A DNA stretch of 64,000 nucleotides from Ursus arctos (taxonomy: Eukaryota > Chordata > Mammalia > Carnivora > Ursidae): the NCBI RefSeq assembly GCF_023065955.2, contig NW_026622786.1, positions 52,747,438 through 52,811,437 on the forward strand, written 5' to 3'. Below the pieces are notes generated by a model that ran no database searches, was not told the DNA's origin, and worked only from the letters and a program-made list of their open reading frames with translations. This document shows, piece after piece, positions 33,596 through 45,569 of this stretch. A program made the translations under genes and the position numbers. Within the stretch, counting starts at the first letter, position 1. Each line of letters opens with the position of its first letter.

Positions 33596-34309
33596 CGGAC
33601 AGGACAGCAACAGAAGATAGATTTGCAGAGGAATTTTTTCTTGAGTTAGTTCATCGTTCATCATTTTGGACTCCCTTCTAGATAGTACGATAAGATCACA
33701 CAGAGAAAACAGGTTTTGGTTTTAAAAAAAACAGATTTTTTTTAATTAAAGGAAAAAATTACGGATTATAGCAGGTATATGAGTCTCTGTGAGCTAAAAT
33801 TATCATTTAAAAAATCTATCTCATTCATTGGTAACAATCAAAGGGGTAGAGAGAAGAAAGTTCAAGTGTGGCCAAATAATAAAACATGAGCATATGTTTT
33901 TGGTTTAATTGCCTCTCCAGTTTCAAGTCCAAGGGCACATATGTCCTTCAGCAGAGACTCATATCCATGACTTAGTTACAGCCCCTGTGTGACCTTTCTT
34001 CTGTAGATAGCCCAGAGTAGGGTGCCTCTTCTGCTCGTTGCTGAGAAGGGAGCCTGAGGTTGGCTGGTTTGTTCTGGTGACGTGAGCTAAAGTTGAGAGG
34101 ACTTACCCCCTTTTAAAAATTCTACCAGGATTATGAACTTTAGAGTCAAACAGACATTAAAAATCTTCTAGCTCACCAGTTTCCAACTTGCAGTCCTTGG
34201 TTTCATTAGCATTATTGCAAGAGGTCCATGAATCTATACTGGCACCCCGCACTGGGTGTAGACTGAATTATGGTTACACCTTGCCCAAATAGGTTCCATT
34301 TTACAAATC

Positions 34310-34530
34310 ATAGTACAGTGGTTCAGAACACTGACTCTGGAGCCAGACTGCCTGGGTTGGCATCTCAGCTCTACGATTACAAGCCATGTGCCTTCAGGCA
34401 AGACACTTTTGGTGCCTCAGTTTTCCCATCTGTAAAATGGGTATAATAATTATATATCTCATAAGATTAAATGAGCTAATATTTATATAGTGCTTAGCGT
34501 AGCATCTGGAACATAACAAGCACTATATAA
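34310..34530 (+). repeat. MIR, near full length
   Basis: 'cactgactctggagccagactgcctgggttgg', 'cctcagttttcccatctgtaaaatgggtataat' and 'catctggaacataacaagcactatataaatg' cover nearly the whole MIR consensus. Confidence 0.9.
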
Positions 34531-35000
34531 ATGTTTGTTTAAATAAAACAAAAAATAAAACTGATTGTAGCATATTACCACAGTAATAAATAATTATTTT
34601 TACACATACTTAAAATTGTCTATAATGACATAGGACAGCCATGTTGGCCTTTTTCTTAATGACATTGAGAGTGCAGGGAGAACGGCTAGGCCAGTGTTTG
34701 ATACACACTATCACGTGGGGTGGGCTCTCCACCTCTTTCCTCACTGCATCTTTCTGCTCAAGAAGCCATTATGGCTCTCTATTGCTTACTGCACCAAATC
34801 CAGGAACTTCAAGGCCTCTGTAACCTGTCCACATTTGGCTTCTCCGTCCCATGCATTCTCAACAAGGGCAATGTCGCCCCCAAGGGAGCAAATATTGGTT
34901 CTTGGGGATTGAGAAAAAAAAAATCTTACTCTTTTTATGTCTATAGTGCACAAACAGACCCACAGTACATAACTGATACACAATGTATCTGTGGTATTAA

Positions 35001-35078
35001 GATTTCACTGGAAAGAAGTAATTAGGGAAAATGTATCCGGATTTCACTGGAGAGAAGTAATTAGGAAAAATTTCTAAA
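35001..35078 (+). repeat. 39-bp tandem duplication
   Basis: GATTTCACTGGAAAGAAGTA at 35001 recurs with one change at 35040, each followed by ATTAGG(G)AAAA. Confidence 0.9.
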
Positions 35079-35099
35079 AAGGTTTCCGAGCAATAATGA

Positions 35100-37050
35100 A
35101 TAAAACTTTAAGAAACGCTGACCTAGCCTGTTCCCCTCAAAAGAAAGAACACTCACAGCATAAAGAGTTGAGGAAATCATTTTGTCTTTTCTTTGGTTCT
35201 GGGTTTCCTAAGGAATAAAATGAAGGAGACCTACTCATGACCTCTGGGGCCCTTTTCAGCCCTGACAGTAGATGCTCCCAAGAATCGGGTGCTCACAAGG
35301 TGACATACATACTCACCCAGAGCCTTTGCCCCTTCCCAGGTGAATTTTCTTCCTGCCCACTGGCCTTTATTTACTCTTGTCATTCCCCTCCCGCACACTC
35401 ACCGAACTGTCTTCTCTCCTTTTGAGTCTCCGCCTCTTCCACATGCTGCCTCCTCTCAAATAGGGCCACCCCCAGCGGTGCCGGCTGGGCTCTGTGAGCT
35501 GGGATTTAAGTGGTGGATGGCTTCTGAGAGCCCTAGGAAACTGACTTCCCCCCAGCGCGGTGCTTGGCATCAAATAGACACTTAAGTATTTACTGAGTGA
35601 AAAATGTGTGAATGCATGAGCGAATGAATTATATTTCTGTATCTTTCTCTTTTTTCCTCCCCCATCTCTATGCATAATGTTCAAAGCTGCAAAAAAGCGA
35701 ACCAGAACAAAACAAAAAACACGCACGACAACAACAACAGCAACAAACCCCAAAACCCCAAAACTGGACAGGAAAGGTTGCTGTAGTTTGGGTTTGTCCA
35801 GAGGCTAAACCATGAGACAACATCAGGGGTGTGAGTCGTGTATTTGGGAGGTGACCCCGGGAAACACCGGTAGAGGAGTGGAGAAGTGAGATCAGGAAGG
35901 AACAGATACCAAAAGAAGTTATGATATTAAGCAAGTCACCACTATGGACAACCAGAGTTTAATTCAACTGGAGAATCCTAGGAAGCAGTGTAGTTACGCT
36001 CACAAGAGAGGAAGGAGCTGGGATACTTATTCACCAAGTTCCATTAGACAATGGTTGAGAGCTGTCCCCAAGGGGCACTAACTCTCCAGTAGTTCCCACC
36101 TACAGCAGTTGAGGGCATATGGTCACCGGCATCTAGAGAATGCCCTCTAGCAGAGAGACCTGGGCACTGAGAGTTCTCTTCAGGCCAGAGACCATGGACG
36201 CAGTTAAGGCCTCTGGATATGGGGGACCCTCCAGCATCTGCTATAGGGGTACAGTAAGGAGGGAGGGAGAGGCTCTGCTTGAAACCTTTCCTTTCTCCCC
36301 TTCTCCAGGTCTTAAGCACAAGCCATCCCAAACTGATAGAAAGACTCTTATTTACGTAAGACACCTTGTATTTTTAAATTCTTCTTTCACCTTTCTGTGG
36401 CATCAGCCCAAAGGGGATACCCCTGCAATGTTGCACAGCTCCATAGGGGGTCGCAATGTCTATCCCTGGATGGGGTCGTGGAGTTAGGAGGTGTCCTGCA
36501 TGACAGGCAGGGAGGCCCCAGTGCTGATTGTGGGGGTGTATTACTCTGTCTCTGTTTGACAGATAAAGAGACCTTAAGCACCCTGTAATTAGGGACAGAA
36601 TAAGGAGATAAGTACTTCCACAGAGGCCCAAACTCTTCTCCCAGAGATGCTGTGTTTAGGATGTTGTGGTCTTGTTATGCACGGGGCTTCTACTCCTCCA
36701 GGTCCTTCTTGTCCAGTAGGACCCACCAAACCTAAGCCACTCTTGTCCCCACATTGCCCTGTGTGCAGCTCTGAGCAAGGTCAGAGGCAAAGAAACACAG
36801 CCCCCCACACTCCGTCCCACACAGAATTGGACAGGAAAGGGCCTGAGTGTTAGACACTAACTTCCTGTAAGGCTGCAGACAAACCATATAGTCTCTTGAC
36901 CCTCGTTTGCCTCGTGTATGAAATGGTTCAACCCTCCTTTTGACACGGACAGAGAAGGCACAAGGTGTTTTGTCAGACTGTAAAGTGCTATACAAAATAT
37001 TATCAGTCTTGTCATGAATAACATCTCCTTCCTGTAGCTCCTGGTATGCG
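35100..37050. other. Intergenic, no gene seen
   Basis: Contains small L2-like pieces (for example 'ttggcatcaaatagacacttaagtatttactg' near 35566). The ORFs here, up to 128 codons, are not recognisable and run across simple (CAA)n-like sequence near 35720-35750. Confidence 0.45.
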
Positions 37051-37266
37051 TGTGTCAGAACCTCACAATAGCACTTCCGCTTTCTCCATCACTGAATTTC
37101 CACTGAATTTCAGATGACTCGCTCACTGGCGGGCACCATGTTCTTTCCTGTCTCAGTGCCTGTGTGGGAGCCAGTCCCTCTGCCTCTGCTCCTTTCCTCC
37201 TAGTTCCTCCCTACTCAACTCTCAGGACTCCTCCCGTGATACTTCTTCCAGGCAGCATTCGTTTTT

Positions 37267-37381
37267 AAGTAGGATCCACATTCAGTGTGAGGGGACCAGG
37301 ACTTGAACTCATGCCCCTGAGATCAAGACCTGAGATGAGATCGAGAGTCTGATGCTTAACCAACTGAGCCACCCAGGCACC
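37267..37381 (-). mobile_element. Older antisense CAN-SINE
   Basis: 'gggaccaggacttgaactcatgccc' and terminal 'ccaactgagccacccaggcaccc'; the T-tract side is eroded. Confidence 0.8.
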
Positions 37382-37524
37382 CTGGGCATTCTTTCCTGAC
37401 GCCATCCTCTTCGGTTTGAGTAGGATGTCCCACCTCTGCATGCCCAAGGTTCCCTGGACTCCCCTTTGTTGTTTGTTGCCTTCTTTGTCTCCTCCACCAA
37501 AATGGAAACTCCTGCAAAGCAACA

Positions 37525-37930
37525 GGACCCTATTAGTCTGCTAGGACTGCCATAACAAAATACCGCAGACTGGGGGCTTACACAACAGAAATGTATTTTC
37601 TCATAGTTCTGAAGGCTGGAAGCCCAAGATCAAAGTTGTCAGCAAGGCTGGTTTCTCCTGAGGCCTCTCTCCTTGGCTTACAGATGCCGCCTTCTGGCTG
37701 GGTCCTCACATGGTGCCTCCCTTGTGTGGGCTCTTGCTGTCTCTTGGTGGATTTAAATTTCCTCTTCTTATGAGGACACAAGTCAGATTGGATCTCGGTC
37801 CACTCTATTGGCTATTTTAACTTAATCACCTCTTTCAAGGCGTTATTTCCAATTACAGTCACATTCTGAGATGCTGGGGGCTAGGGCTTCAATGAATTTG
37901 GGAGGATATAACACGGCCCATAACAATATG
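37525..37930 (-). mobile_element. MaLR LTR (MLT1A/B-like), antisense, near complete
   Basis: 'attagtctgctaggactgccataacaaaataccgcagactggg' at the left and 'gggcttcaatgaatttgggaggatataacacggcccataacaa' at the right are the inverted ends of an MLT1-type LTR, with 'tcctcacatggtgcctcc' between. No internal retroviral coding sequence is next to it, so this looks like a solo LTR. Confidence 0.8.
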
Positions 37931-37999
37931 TGCACATGCTCTCTTTTTCAGCAGCCCCAGCCAATAACCAAGCATGGTGGGGATACTAGGGCCTCGTTG

Positions 38000-39840
38000 T
38001 TTTTGCCCAATGGGGGACTCTTCTAATGGGCAATCTTTGTTCCAGAGATTCCCTGTAGTTTGTCCAAGACTTTCTCAGATCTAAATCACAGCCCGAGCCA
38101 CTTCTAGCACAATCCTGCTCTTCTGTCCTTGGATCTTCTATAGGCATTATCCCCAGCAAACCTCTTGCACTAGTAACTCTGGTTCAGTGGACCCTACTGA
38201 CAGCGTTTTACACACACTCGTAAAGAACCCATGGGTATGACTAACACCTAAGCCCTTTGTGCAACATGGAAAGACCTACTCAGTTAGCTAACTAACGGAG
38301 GCTAAGTGCCTACTCTGTGCAGGAACATTGTTCCTATCCCTCCACAAAGCCCTGTCTAATGAAGACAGAGAGGAAAATAAGCCAGCAAAATACAGTGTGA
38401 TATCTTTGTGTATACATGCATGCTTCTCATTGTTTAAGTAAATGGAAACTTCTAATGAGTTCCCAATGTTTTCATCCTACTGTTTTCTTTAGTTGGGTGA
38501 ACATCCTCCTGCAAGCTTGTCCTTGTTTATTATTTTGCTTTGCAAAGTCTTTTACTTCTGACACAACAGAGTTAAACTTGAATGCACATCCAATTGGGAA
38601 GTTCTAATAAATTCTAAGTTGGGGATTTGAATTAATGAGTTCCTGAATAACAGAGTTGATTATATTGTCCTCAGTATTCCAGTTGCTGGTGTTTTGTTAG
38701 TTTTGGCCCTGGAATGACTGATAAGCAGCAGATCTAATGATGACAGTAATGACTGAAGTCCAGAAATAATAAGACTTAAGCCATAGTCACGTTAATGCCA
38801 ATAACAATAATAAGCATCTACCCATATATTAAAGCCTTAGCTTACTAATTGTACCTGTAACGTAAGAAACTATAGCAAGAGACTGCTGAGAGGAGAACCA
38901 AGAGCACAACTGAGGAGACGATATTCTCTACCACCACAGCTGGATTTTTTCTATTCTAAGAAACTCTAAAAGGCTTCGTTGCCCTCTTGGGGAGTTCACA
39001 GCAAGGTAGAAGTTGAGCCACATATTAGGTTTCTGAATCACTTGTAAAAGGGCCTGAATTGTATCTTTGACACAGAAACATCTAAGTATGCTGGAGCTCC
39101 TGGCGTTTTATATACATTTGCATGCTATGTTATACATTGTAGTTTTATATATTATCTGTTATATTCACATACTGTGAATATATCTCATCTATATATCTCC
39201 ATTTTTTAAAAAATCTGGGTGCCTGTTCTCAGGGCTGTGTGGGAAGTTCTGGGGGCTTGCTCTTCCTAAGAAGGCGGCTGGAAGTCTCCTTCTGTGTCTC
39301 ACTTGGCCTCCCTGACACTAGCTGGATTCCTCTTGTCCATCCTGCACACCTTCGAGCCTCGGAGGTTGCTCTCCATTCTGACCCTTTGCACCCCGCACCC
39401 CCATATTATTTTTCCCCTTCACGCTTCATAGCAGTACCAACACTAGGCTATGTAAGTTGCAAACCCTTCCTGACTGTGTAAGAATAGCAAAAGCAGGTAC
39501 AGGGCAGCATGAGTCAACTAAAGAATTCCTCCGAATTAATAATAAAAGACAACCAGTTTTTTAAAAGGGAGAAAAGAACAGCCAAGAGCTGAGAGTGAAG
39601 GCTTCATTTACCAAATCTCTCTAAAAGATGGAAAAAGGCTCAAAGTGAAATGATTTACCCAAGGCCACGGACAGGGTTGATGGCAGAGGAAGGAGAATTA
39701 CTCAAGCTTTCCTAATTCCTGCTTGAGCCCTTCGCACTAACCCCCACCCCTACCACCAACTACCTGCTCAAGTCAGATTGCTTCAGGACCACTGAGCCTT
39801 CCAGAATTTCCACACTGATTAGTCAACAGTGGAAAATCTG
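38000..39840. other. Intergenic, no gene seen
   Basis: Moderately AT-rich, one MIR/L2-like patch near 38290-38400, and no supported exon. ORFs of 63 and 80 codons have no recognisable domain. Confidence 0.45.
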
Positions 39841-39854
39841 AAAAGATGCAAGTA

Positions 39855-40800
39855 GGAAAAATAAACTAAACCCGGCCAGAAGAGCAATGCAACAGGCATG
39901 ATGGGGGTCAAGTCCTCCTACTCCATCTCCATTTCTGGTGACAGGACAGGCTGTCAGAACACAGTCCCTGACACCCAGGCAGACTCTGAGGCTGTGAGCA
40001 TGAGGAAGCTGGCTAAAGACATGGACGAGCTGGCACTCGAGAGGGCAGAAGGACAGGCAGAGGCAGGCACCCCAGACAGGGAAGCTAGCAAGCAGCCTGA
40101 GAGCAACGATGGCACCCCCTTGTCTTGAGTCTGACCATGCCCACTGAGGGTGGAAAAGAGACCTGCTGTCCCCACCTGGTCAGAGAGCCCTGGCACTGGC
40201 CCAGCAGCCTCTTCTCTGAGCCCCTGTCCCAGGCAGGCCAGGCCAGAGTAAAAAGGCACCCCCAGAGGCCAGTGTGGCCCCTACTCTGAGAAAGCTCTCC
40301 GCCTGCACCTTCAGGCTCCGCTTGCCCACCACCTCCTCACACCGGTGCACTTTCAAGACCCTGTAGGTTCAGGATGGCAGCATCCCCCCCCACCCCCCCA
40401 CCCCCCGCCAAGAATGTACCTCCATCAGTGGTCTGGGCAGCAACCACATCCCAGCTCTGCCTTGGCTTCTCCAAGCCCAACCTTCTGGATCAAGATTTTG
40501 TCTCCCTTTAAAAACAACAACAACACCACTTCTAACCTTCTTAAGAACTTAAACCTTTTATCAGCAGAGGGGGAGGGAACTGACTTTTTTTTTTTTTCCT
40601 TTGGAAGGCATTGTAAGCTAACCTGACCATCTGTGCAGCTCTGCATTTCCCTCATGGAGCTCCACACATCCACTTCTAGGGAAGGGGTTTTGTGCTCAAA
40701 ACTGTCTGATCAACTCTCAGTCCTTTTTACCAAGATAAGTGACACCTAGGACTCAGGAAATAAATGCTGATGATTTGGGGGGGGGGATAAGTAAAAATAA
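39855..40800 (+). pseudogene. PKIG-like: PKIG retrocopy with intact 76-codon ORF
   Basis: PKIG is a 76-residue inhibitor of the cAMP-dependent protein kinase catalytic subunit. The ORF 39898-40128 starts MMGVKSSYS and ends ESNDGTPLS; its length equals the parent's and it aligns without gaps to PKIG as I recall it (DRTGxxNxVPD, then DSEAVSxRKLAxDM). It is intronless. A 3' UTR-like stretch runs to AATAAA at 40759-40764, with a remnant A-rich tail near 40790-40805, which marks a processed copy. The pseudosubstrate core is destroyed: parental Arg19-Arg20-Asn-Ala is Cys19-Gln20-Asn-Thr here, and the upstream Phe11 is Ser. Both Arg losses fit CpG decay (CGY to TGY, CGG to CAG). The nuclear-export-like segment KLAKDMDELAL (37-47) is kept. 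No promoter is evident. A short ORF can stay open by chance, so a pseudogene is more likely than a working gene. Confidence 0.88.
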
Positions 40801-40959
40801 AAATGGAGAAGACTTGACTTCAAAGTAGACATTTCAAAAAAGAAGACATACCGATCACTAGTAAACACATGAAACAGTATCCATAGGTGTTCACATAAAT
40901 ACCTTGTAAATTTTTACGGCTACCTCATCATTCGTCAGGGAAACAAATTAAAACCAAAG

Positions 40960-41410
40960 AAGGTGTGAGATATATATACAACGGAATATTACTCAGCCAT
41001 CAGAAAGGATGAAATCTTACCATTTACATTGATGCGGGTAGAACTGGAGCGTATTATGGTGGGTGAAATAAGTCAATCAGAAAAATACAATAATCATATG
41101 GATTCACCCACATGAGGAATACAAGAAACGGTGCAGAAGACCACAGGGGAAGGGACGGAAAAACGGAATGGGAGGGAATCAGAGAGGGAGACAAACCATG
41201 AGAGACTCCGGGCTGTGGGAAAGAAACTGAGGGCTGCTGGAGGGGAGGTGGGTGGGGGGATGGGGTAACTGGGTGACCGGCATTAAGGAGGACACCTGAT
41301 GTAATGAGCACTGTGTATTACTTGCAACTCATGAAATACTGAGCTCTACATCTGAAACTAATGATGTTCTATATGTTGGCTAATTGAATTTAAATTTAAA
41401 AAAATAAAAA
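40960..41410 (+). mobile_element. Carnivore L1 3' end, sense
   Basis: 'ggaatattactcagccatcagaaaggatgaaatc', 'gggagacaaaccatgagagactcc', 'cattaaggaggacacctgatgtaatgagcactg' and an A-rich end. This is the carnivore-type L1 3' UTR. Confidence 0.9.
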
Positions 41411-41414
41411 ATAA

Positions 41415-41525
41415 ATAAAACCATGGCTGGCTCAGTGAGTAGGGCATGTGACTCTTGATCTCAGGGTTGTGAGTTTGAGCTCCATGCTGGGCGTAGAGAT
41501 TACTTAAAATAAATAAAATTAACAG
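41415..41525 (+). mobile_element. Older CAN-SINE, sense
   Basis: 'catggctggctcagtgagtagggcatgtgactcttgatctcaggg' then 'gcgtagagattacttaaaataaataaaa'; it lacks the first bases of the head. Confidence 0.8.
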
Positions 41526-41529
41526 CAAC

Positions 41530-42245
41530 AACAACAATCGTGGGATGCCATTTTAAACCAACCAGAATGGCTAAACCTTAAAGGGTTGACAAAATCGCAA
41601 GCGTTAGCGATGATGCAGAGCGCCCAGAATGGGGTGCGTTGCTAGTGGGAGTGTACGATGGTCCAGTCACTTGGACAAACTGTTCGGCAGTTTATGGTAA
41701 AGAGTATAACCACCTTAAAACCCAGGAATTCCAGTTCTAAGCACACCCAAGAGAAAGAAAATGTATGTCCACAAAAGACTTGTGCAAGAACATTCATAGC
41801 ATCTTTATTTGTAACAGAGAAACCTGTGAACAAACCAAATGTCAGTCAAGAGGAGAATGGCGAAGCAAATGATGGTATTTTTGTACATCGAAACATAATG
41901 ATAATAATAAGAAAAACTACTGATATACATATCAACATTAATGAATCTCAAGAATACTACATTGAGCAAGACACAGATGAGTACATACTGTTTGATTCCC
42001 TTTGTAAATTTCATATGAAATTCAAAAACAGTCAGAACTAATCTATGCTGATAGAAATCAGAACATCTGTTACCTAGGGTGGAGGTGGGACAAGCTGACA
42101 AGAAAGGGACACGTTCTGGGTAATAGGAAAGTTCTCTATCTTAATTAGGGTGATGGTTAAAAGAGGATAAAAAATTGTCAAAACTGATTGAACTGTACAC
42201 TTAAGATCTGTGCAATTTATTGCATTAGTTTATACTTTAAAAAAT
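41530..42245 (+). mobile_element. Old L1 3' end, sense
   Basis: 'aaccagaatggctaaaccttaaagggttgac', 'gttgctagtgggagtgtacgatgg', 'aagacttgtgcaagaacattcatagcatctttatttgtaac' and 'gaactgtacacttaagatctgtgc' form a continuous L1M 3' region. The 127-codon ORF here is part of it. Confidence 0.85.
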
Positions 42246-42529
42246 CCTAATGCCTAGGCTACATCCCAGTGCAATTAATCAGAGTCTCTGGGGATAGAAT
42301 GTAGGCACCAGTATTTGTTAAAAGCTCCCCAACAAGGGCCTCACCTTCCACAACTGAAAATTCTACAATGGCATTTCCATTAAAAAACAAAACTAAACAA
42401 AACAAAACACTCTCTTTGTATTTTTTAAAGGAGCCAAGTCAAACCAGAGCCAAGTTAAAAAAAATACTTTTTTTTCCTACTCCATTCATATTTGTTAATG
42501 GCTCACTACCGAGAATGAAAAAGAAAGGA

Positions 42530-42670
42530 ACTAACACTTATTAAGCATCTACATGTGCCAAACACTATACTCTGCACTTTATATTCATCATCTAATCTTT
42601 GGAACAATCCTTTTGGTAATTATTATCTTCATTTTGGAAAAGAAATCCTGAGAGTCCAAAAAGATAGGTA
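42530..42670 (-). repeat. MIR fragment, antisense
   Basis: 'aacacttattaagcatctacatgtgccaaacac' to 'tcctgagagtccaaaaag' follows antisense MIR. Confidence 0.65.
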
Positions 42671-42688
42671 ATGTGCGCAAAGCGGGGA

Positions 42689-42868
42689 AGGTGCCTGGGT
42701 GGCTTGGTCAGTTAAGTATCTGCTTTTGATTTCGGCTCGGGTCATGATCTCAGGGTCATGGAATTGAGCCCTGTGTCAGGCTGTGCACTCAGTGGGGAGT
42801 CTGGTTGAGATTCTCTCTCTCCCTCTGCCTCTTTCTCAAATAAATAAGTAAATCTTCTTTTAAAAAGC
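42689..42868 (+). mobile_element. SINEC, sense
   Basis: AAGGTGCCTGGGTGGCTTGG head, TCATGGAATTGAGCCC B-box region and TCTCAAATAAATAAGTAAATC end. Confidence 0.9.
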
Positions 42869-42909
42869 ACGATGGAGAATAAAATCCAAATGTGTTTGAC
42901 TTGAAAGAT

Positions 42910-43030
42910 TTGGGTTTTTTTCAAGTTTTATTTATATTTTTAGTAATCTCTACACCCAAGGTGCGGCTCAAATTCACAACACCCCCACTTGAGAGCCCAT
43001 GCTCTTCTGACTGAGTCAGCCAGATGCCCC
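42910..43030 (-). mobile_element. Older antisense CAN-SINE
   Basis: 'agtaatctctacacccaaggtgcggctcaaattcac' to 'ctgactgagtcagccagatgcccc'. Forms an inverted pair with the sense SINE at 42689. Confidence 0.8.
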
Positions 43031-43634
43031 AGACTTTCAAGGTTTTATATTATGCTAACACAGACACTTTTTAGAAAGTCTGACACATAATTTATAAAAA
43101 CTACATCAAAAAATCAAGCCTGATCCTTAGTTATTTTAAGGCATTACCTTTTGAATTGTTTGTGGAAATCATGCCTGTAAGATTTGGGATTTCTTTTCCT
43201 ACCACACATAGGGAGTGTTGTGATTTGGCAAGCGGTATCTGGCTTTCACCACAGTGAGTCCTAGATTCCTCATCTCAGCTGACCATTGTGGGGCCAATTA
43301 TCTTCTCATAGAAACAGCATTATAATTGGTGGCTGCATTCCCGAGCTACATTCTTGGCACCAAATAAATAAAAGAACAAAGCAGTAAAAAAACCAAATAT
43401 ATACCTTCATAATCATTTTGAATATTCACAGTATGCTTCCCAGGCTATAAAATGATCATAGTCTTTCCAAGGGTCCCTAGGGTTCTCTTAGAAACTCTAC
43501 ATACAGCATACATAACATACAAGTCTAGGGTATCATGAAATGAATCCAAGATTAATAATCTAGCCATAATATATTAATTAAACATTTAAATTACTACTTT
43601 GCTTATATTTTTAGAATTTTACAGGGGTTGTCAG

Positions 43635-44155
43635 TGTTTATAGCAGCAATGTCCACAAGAGCCAAACTATGGAAAGAGCCCAGATGTCCATCGACAGATG
43701 AATGGCTAAAGAAGATGTGGTGTGTATACACAATGGAATATTACTCAGCCATCAAAAAGATGAAATCTTGCCATTTGCAACAACATGGATGAAACTGGAA
43801 GGTGTTATGCTAAGCGAAATAACTCAATCAGAGAAAGGCAATTATCATATGATCTCACTAATATGTGGAATTTAAGAAACAAAACAGAGGATCATAGGGG
43901 AAGTAAGGGAAAATAAAACAAGACGAAATCAGAGAGGGAGAGAAACCATAAGAGATTCTTAATCATAGGAAACAAACTGAGGGTTGCTGGTCAGGGATGG
44001 GGTAACTGGATGATAGGCATTAAGGAGAGCACGTGATATAATGAGCACTGGGTGTTATATAAGACTGATGAGTCACTGAACTCTACCTTTGAGTCTAATA
44101 ATACACTATACATTAATTAATGGAATTTAAATTTAAAATAAAGAAATAAAGAATT
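43635..44155 (+). mobile_element. Carnivore L1 3' end, sense
   Basis: 'tatagcagcaatgtccacaagagccaaactatgg', 'tatgatctcactaatatgtgg', 'gagagggagagaaaccataagagattc' and 'aatggaatttaaatttaaaataaag'. Younger-looking than the L1 pieces to its right. Confidence 0.92.
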
Positions 44156-44334
44156 TTAGAGAGGTTTTAAAAGATGATTTAAAGGAGACATACTCTGTAA
44201 ACCAGTTACTTAATTTCCAAATAGTTTGATCAGGGGAATGCTATAGACGTAATGTATCTGAATATCTTCAAGCTTTTAGAGACATCTTGATAGGAGGATA
44301 GAGGGAGATTGTCCAAGATGAATGTCATTAAGAA

Positions 44335-44560
44335 TCATTGCAACAAATATTTATTGAGCACCGTGTACTGCATTAAACACTCTGTGTGACTTCATTTAAT
44401 CCTTCAACTTTATGAAAAAAGCACTGTTCTCACAACAATTTTACGATGTAGAAATTGAGGTTCAGAGAAGTTAAATAACTTGTCTAAGGATGCACAGCTA
44501 GGAAATGACAAGAGGAAGATAGAGGCCAAGCTGTTGACTATAAAACCCTGGCCTCTGCAA
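44335..44560 (-). repeat. MIR, antisense
   Basis: 'aaatatttattgagcaccgtgtactgc' to 'agaagttaaataacttgtctaaggatgcacagctagg'. Confidence 0.75.
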
Positions 44561-44639
44561 GAACGGCTCACCTTCTCGAGCTCGCATACTGTGGTCGCGG
44601 TTGTTCTGAGCATATTGCAAGTGTTTAATCATTTAATCC

Positions 44640-45560
44640 TTACGACAGTCCCGTGAGTTGGGTACTAAAATCATCCTCATATTACAGGAGAGGAAAAGGA
44701 AACACAGATTAATCACCCTGTAACTAGCTAAGCAACCATTCCTAAAGAGTGCTAATTGCTGACTGCAAGTAAGTAGAGGGAAGGTCTCCAAGGCCACAGG
44801 GAACTGTCCCCACTCTGACCTTTTCATTCAGAATTTACTTGGATAAAGACTGTGATCTACTGCCCAAATATAAGAAAGCATGAATTTTGTGGGGTAAGTT
44901 ATACTGGATAGAAATAGATCAATTGGAGGCAAAATGAATTAATAGCGATACCTGTAAAAGAGTTGTATAGAGTTTAGGTGACTGAAAGTGTGGCTTGAGT
45001 AATGGAGGATAGCCAAGTGCTGCCACCACGTATCCATTCCCAGCCCTGCGCGAGCACACGCACACAGCATTTGGAAATTAAAAGTAAGAACACCCTTTAA
45101 GAGTTACTGCAAGATAAGTAATAGATCAGGGCAGACAACGACAGCATCACTAGAGACAGAAAACTTCCTGGCAAGGGCTTTATCTGGTTAAATGTATTAT
45201 CATACCTTAAAAGAAGAATGGGGGCACCAGTAGGGGGTTTGGTCAACAGCTGAAGCAAAGATACAGGCAAATCACACAAGCAAAGGGGAAAAGAATCCTA
45301 GATCCATGAACATAAGCACTTAGTTCTCATGACAAGTTTATCTCTGTACAGGGGATGAATGTGGAAGATTACCACAGATGGGGGGCAACACAACTGTTAG
45401 TGGAACATTCCAGTCTTGAGGAGGAATTTAAGGACACTCTACCCTACCCTCATAGGAGGAATGTTTGACATTATCGAGGGTAAGGGTATTTTAGGATCAT
45501 GGTGTTGGGTGTTAGAGGAAGTGAGAGGATTGACTGAGATGCAGTGAGCAAAGAATTTAA
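44640..45560. other. Intergenic, no gene seen
   Basis: MIR-like fragment near 44640-44720, otherwise unassigned. Confidence 0.4.
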
Positions 45561-45569
45561 AAGCTATTG

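Noticed and set aside
41658..42041. 127-codon plus-strand ORF
   Set aside because: Lies wholly in L1 3' sequence.
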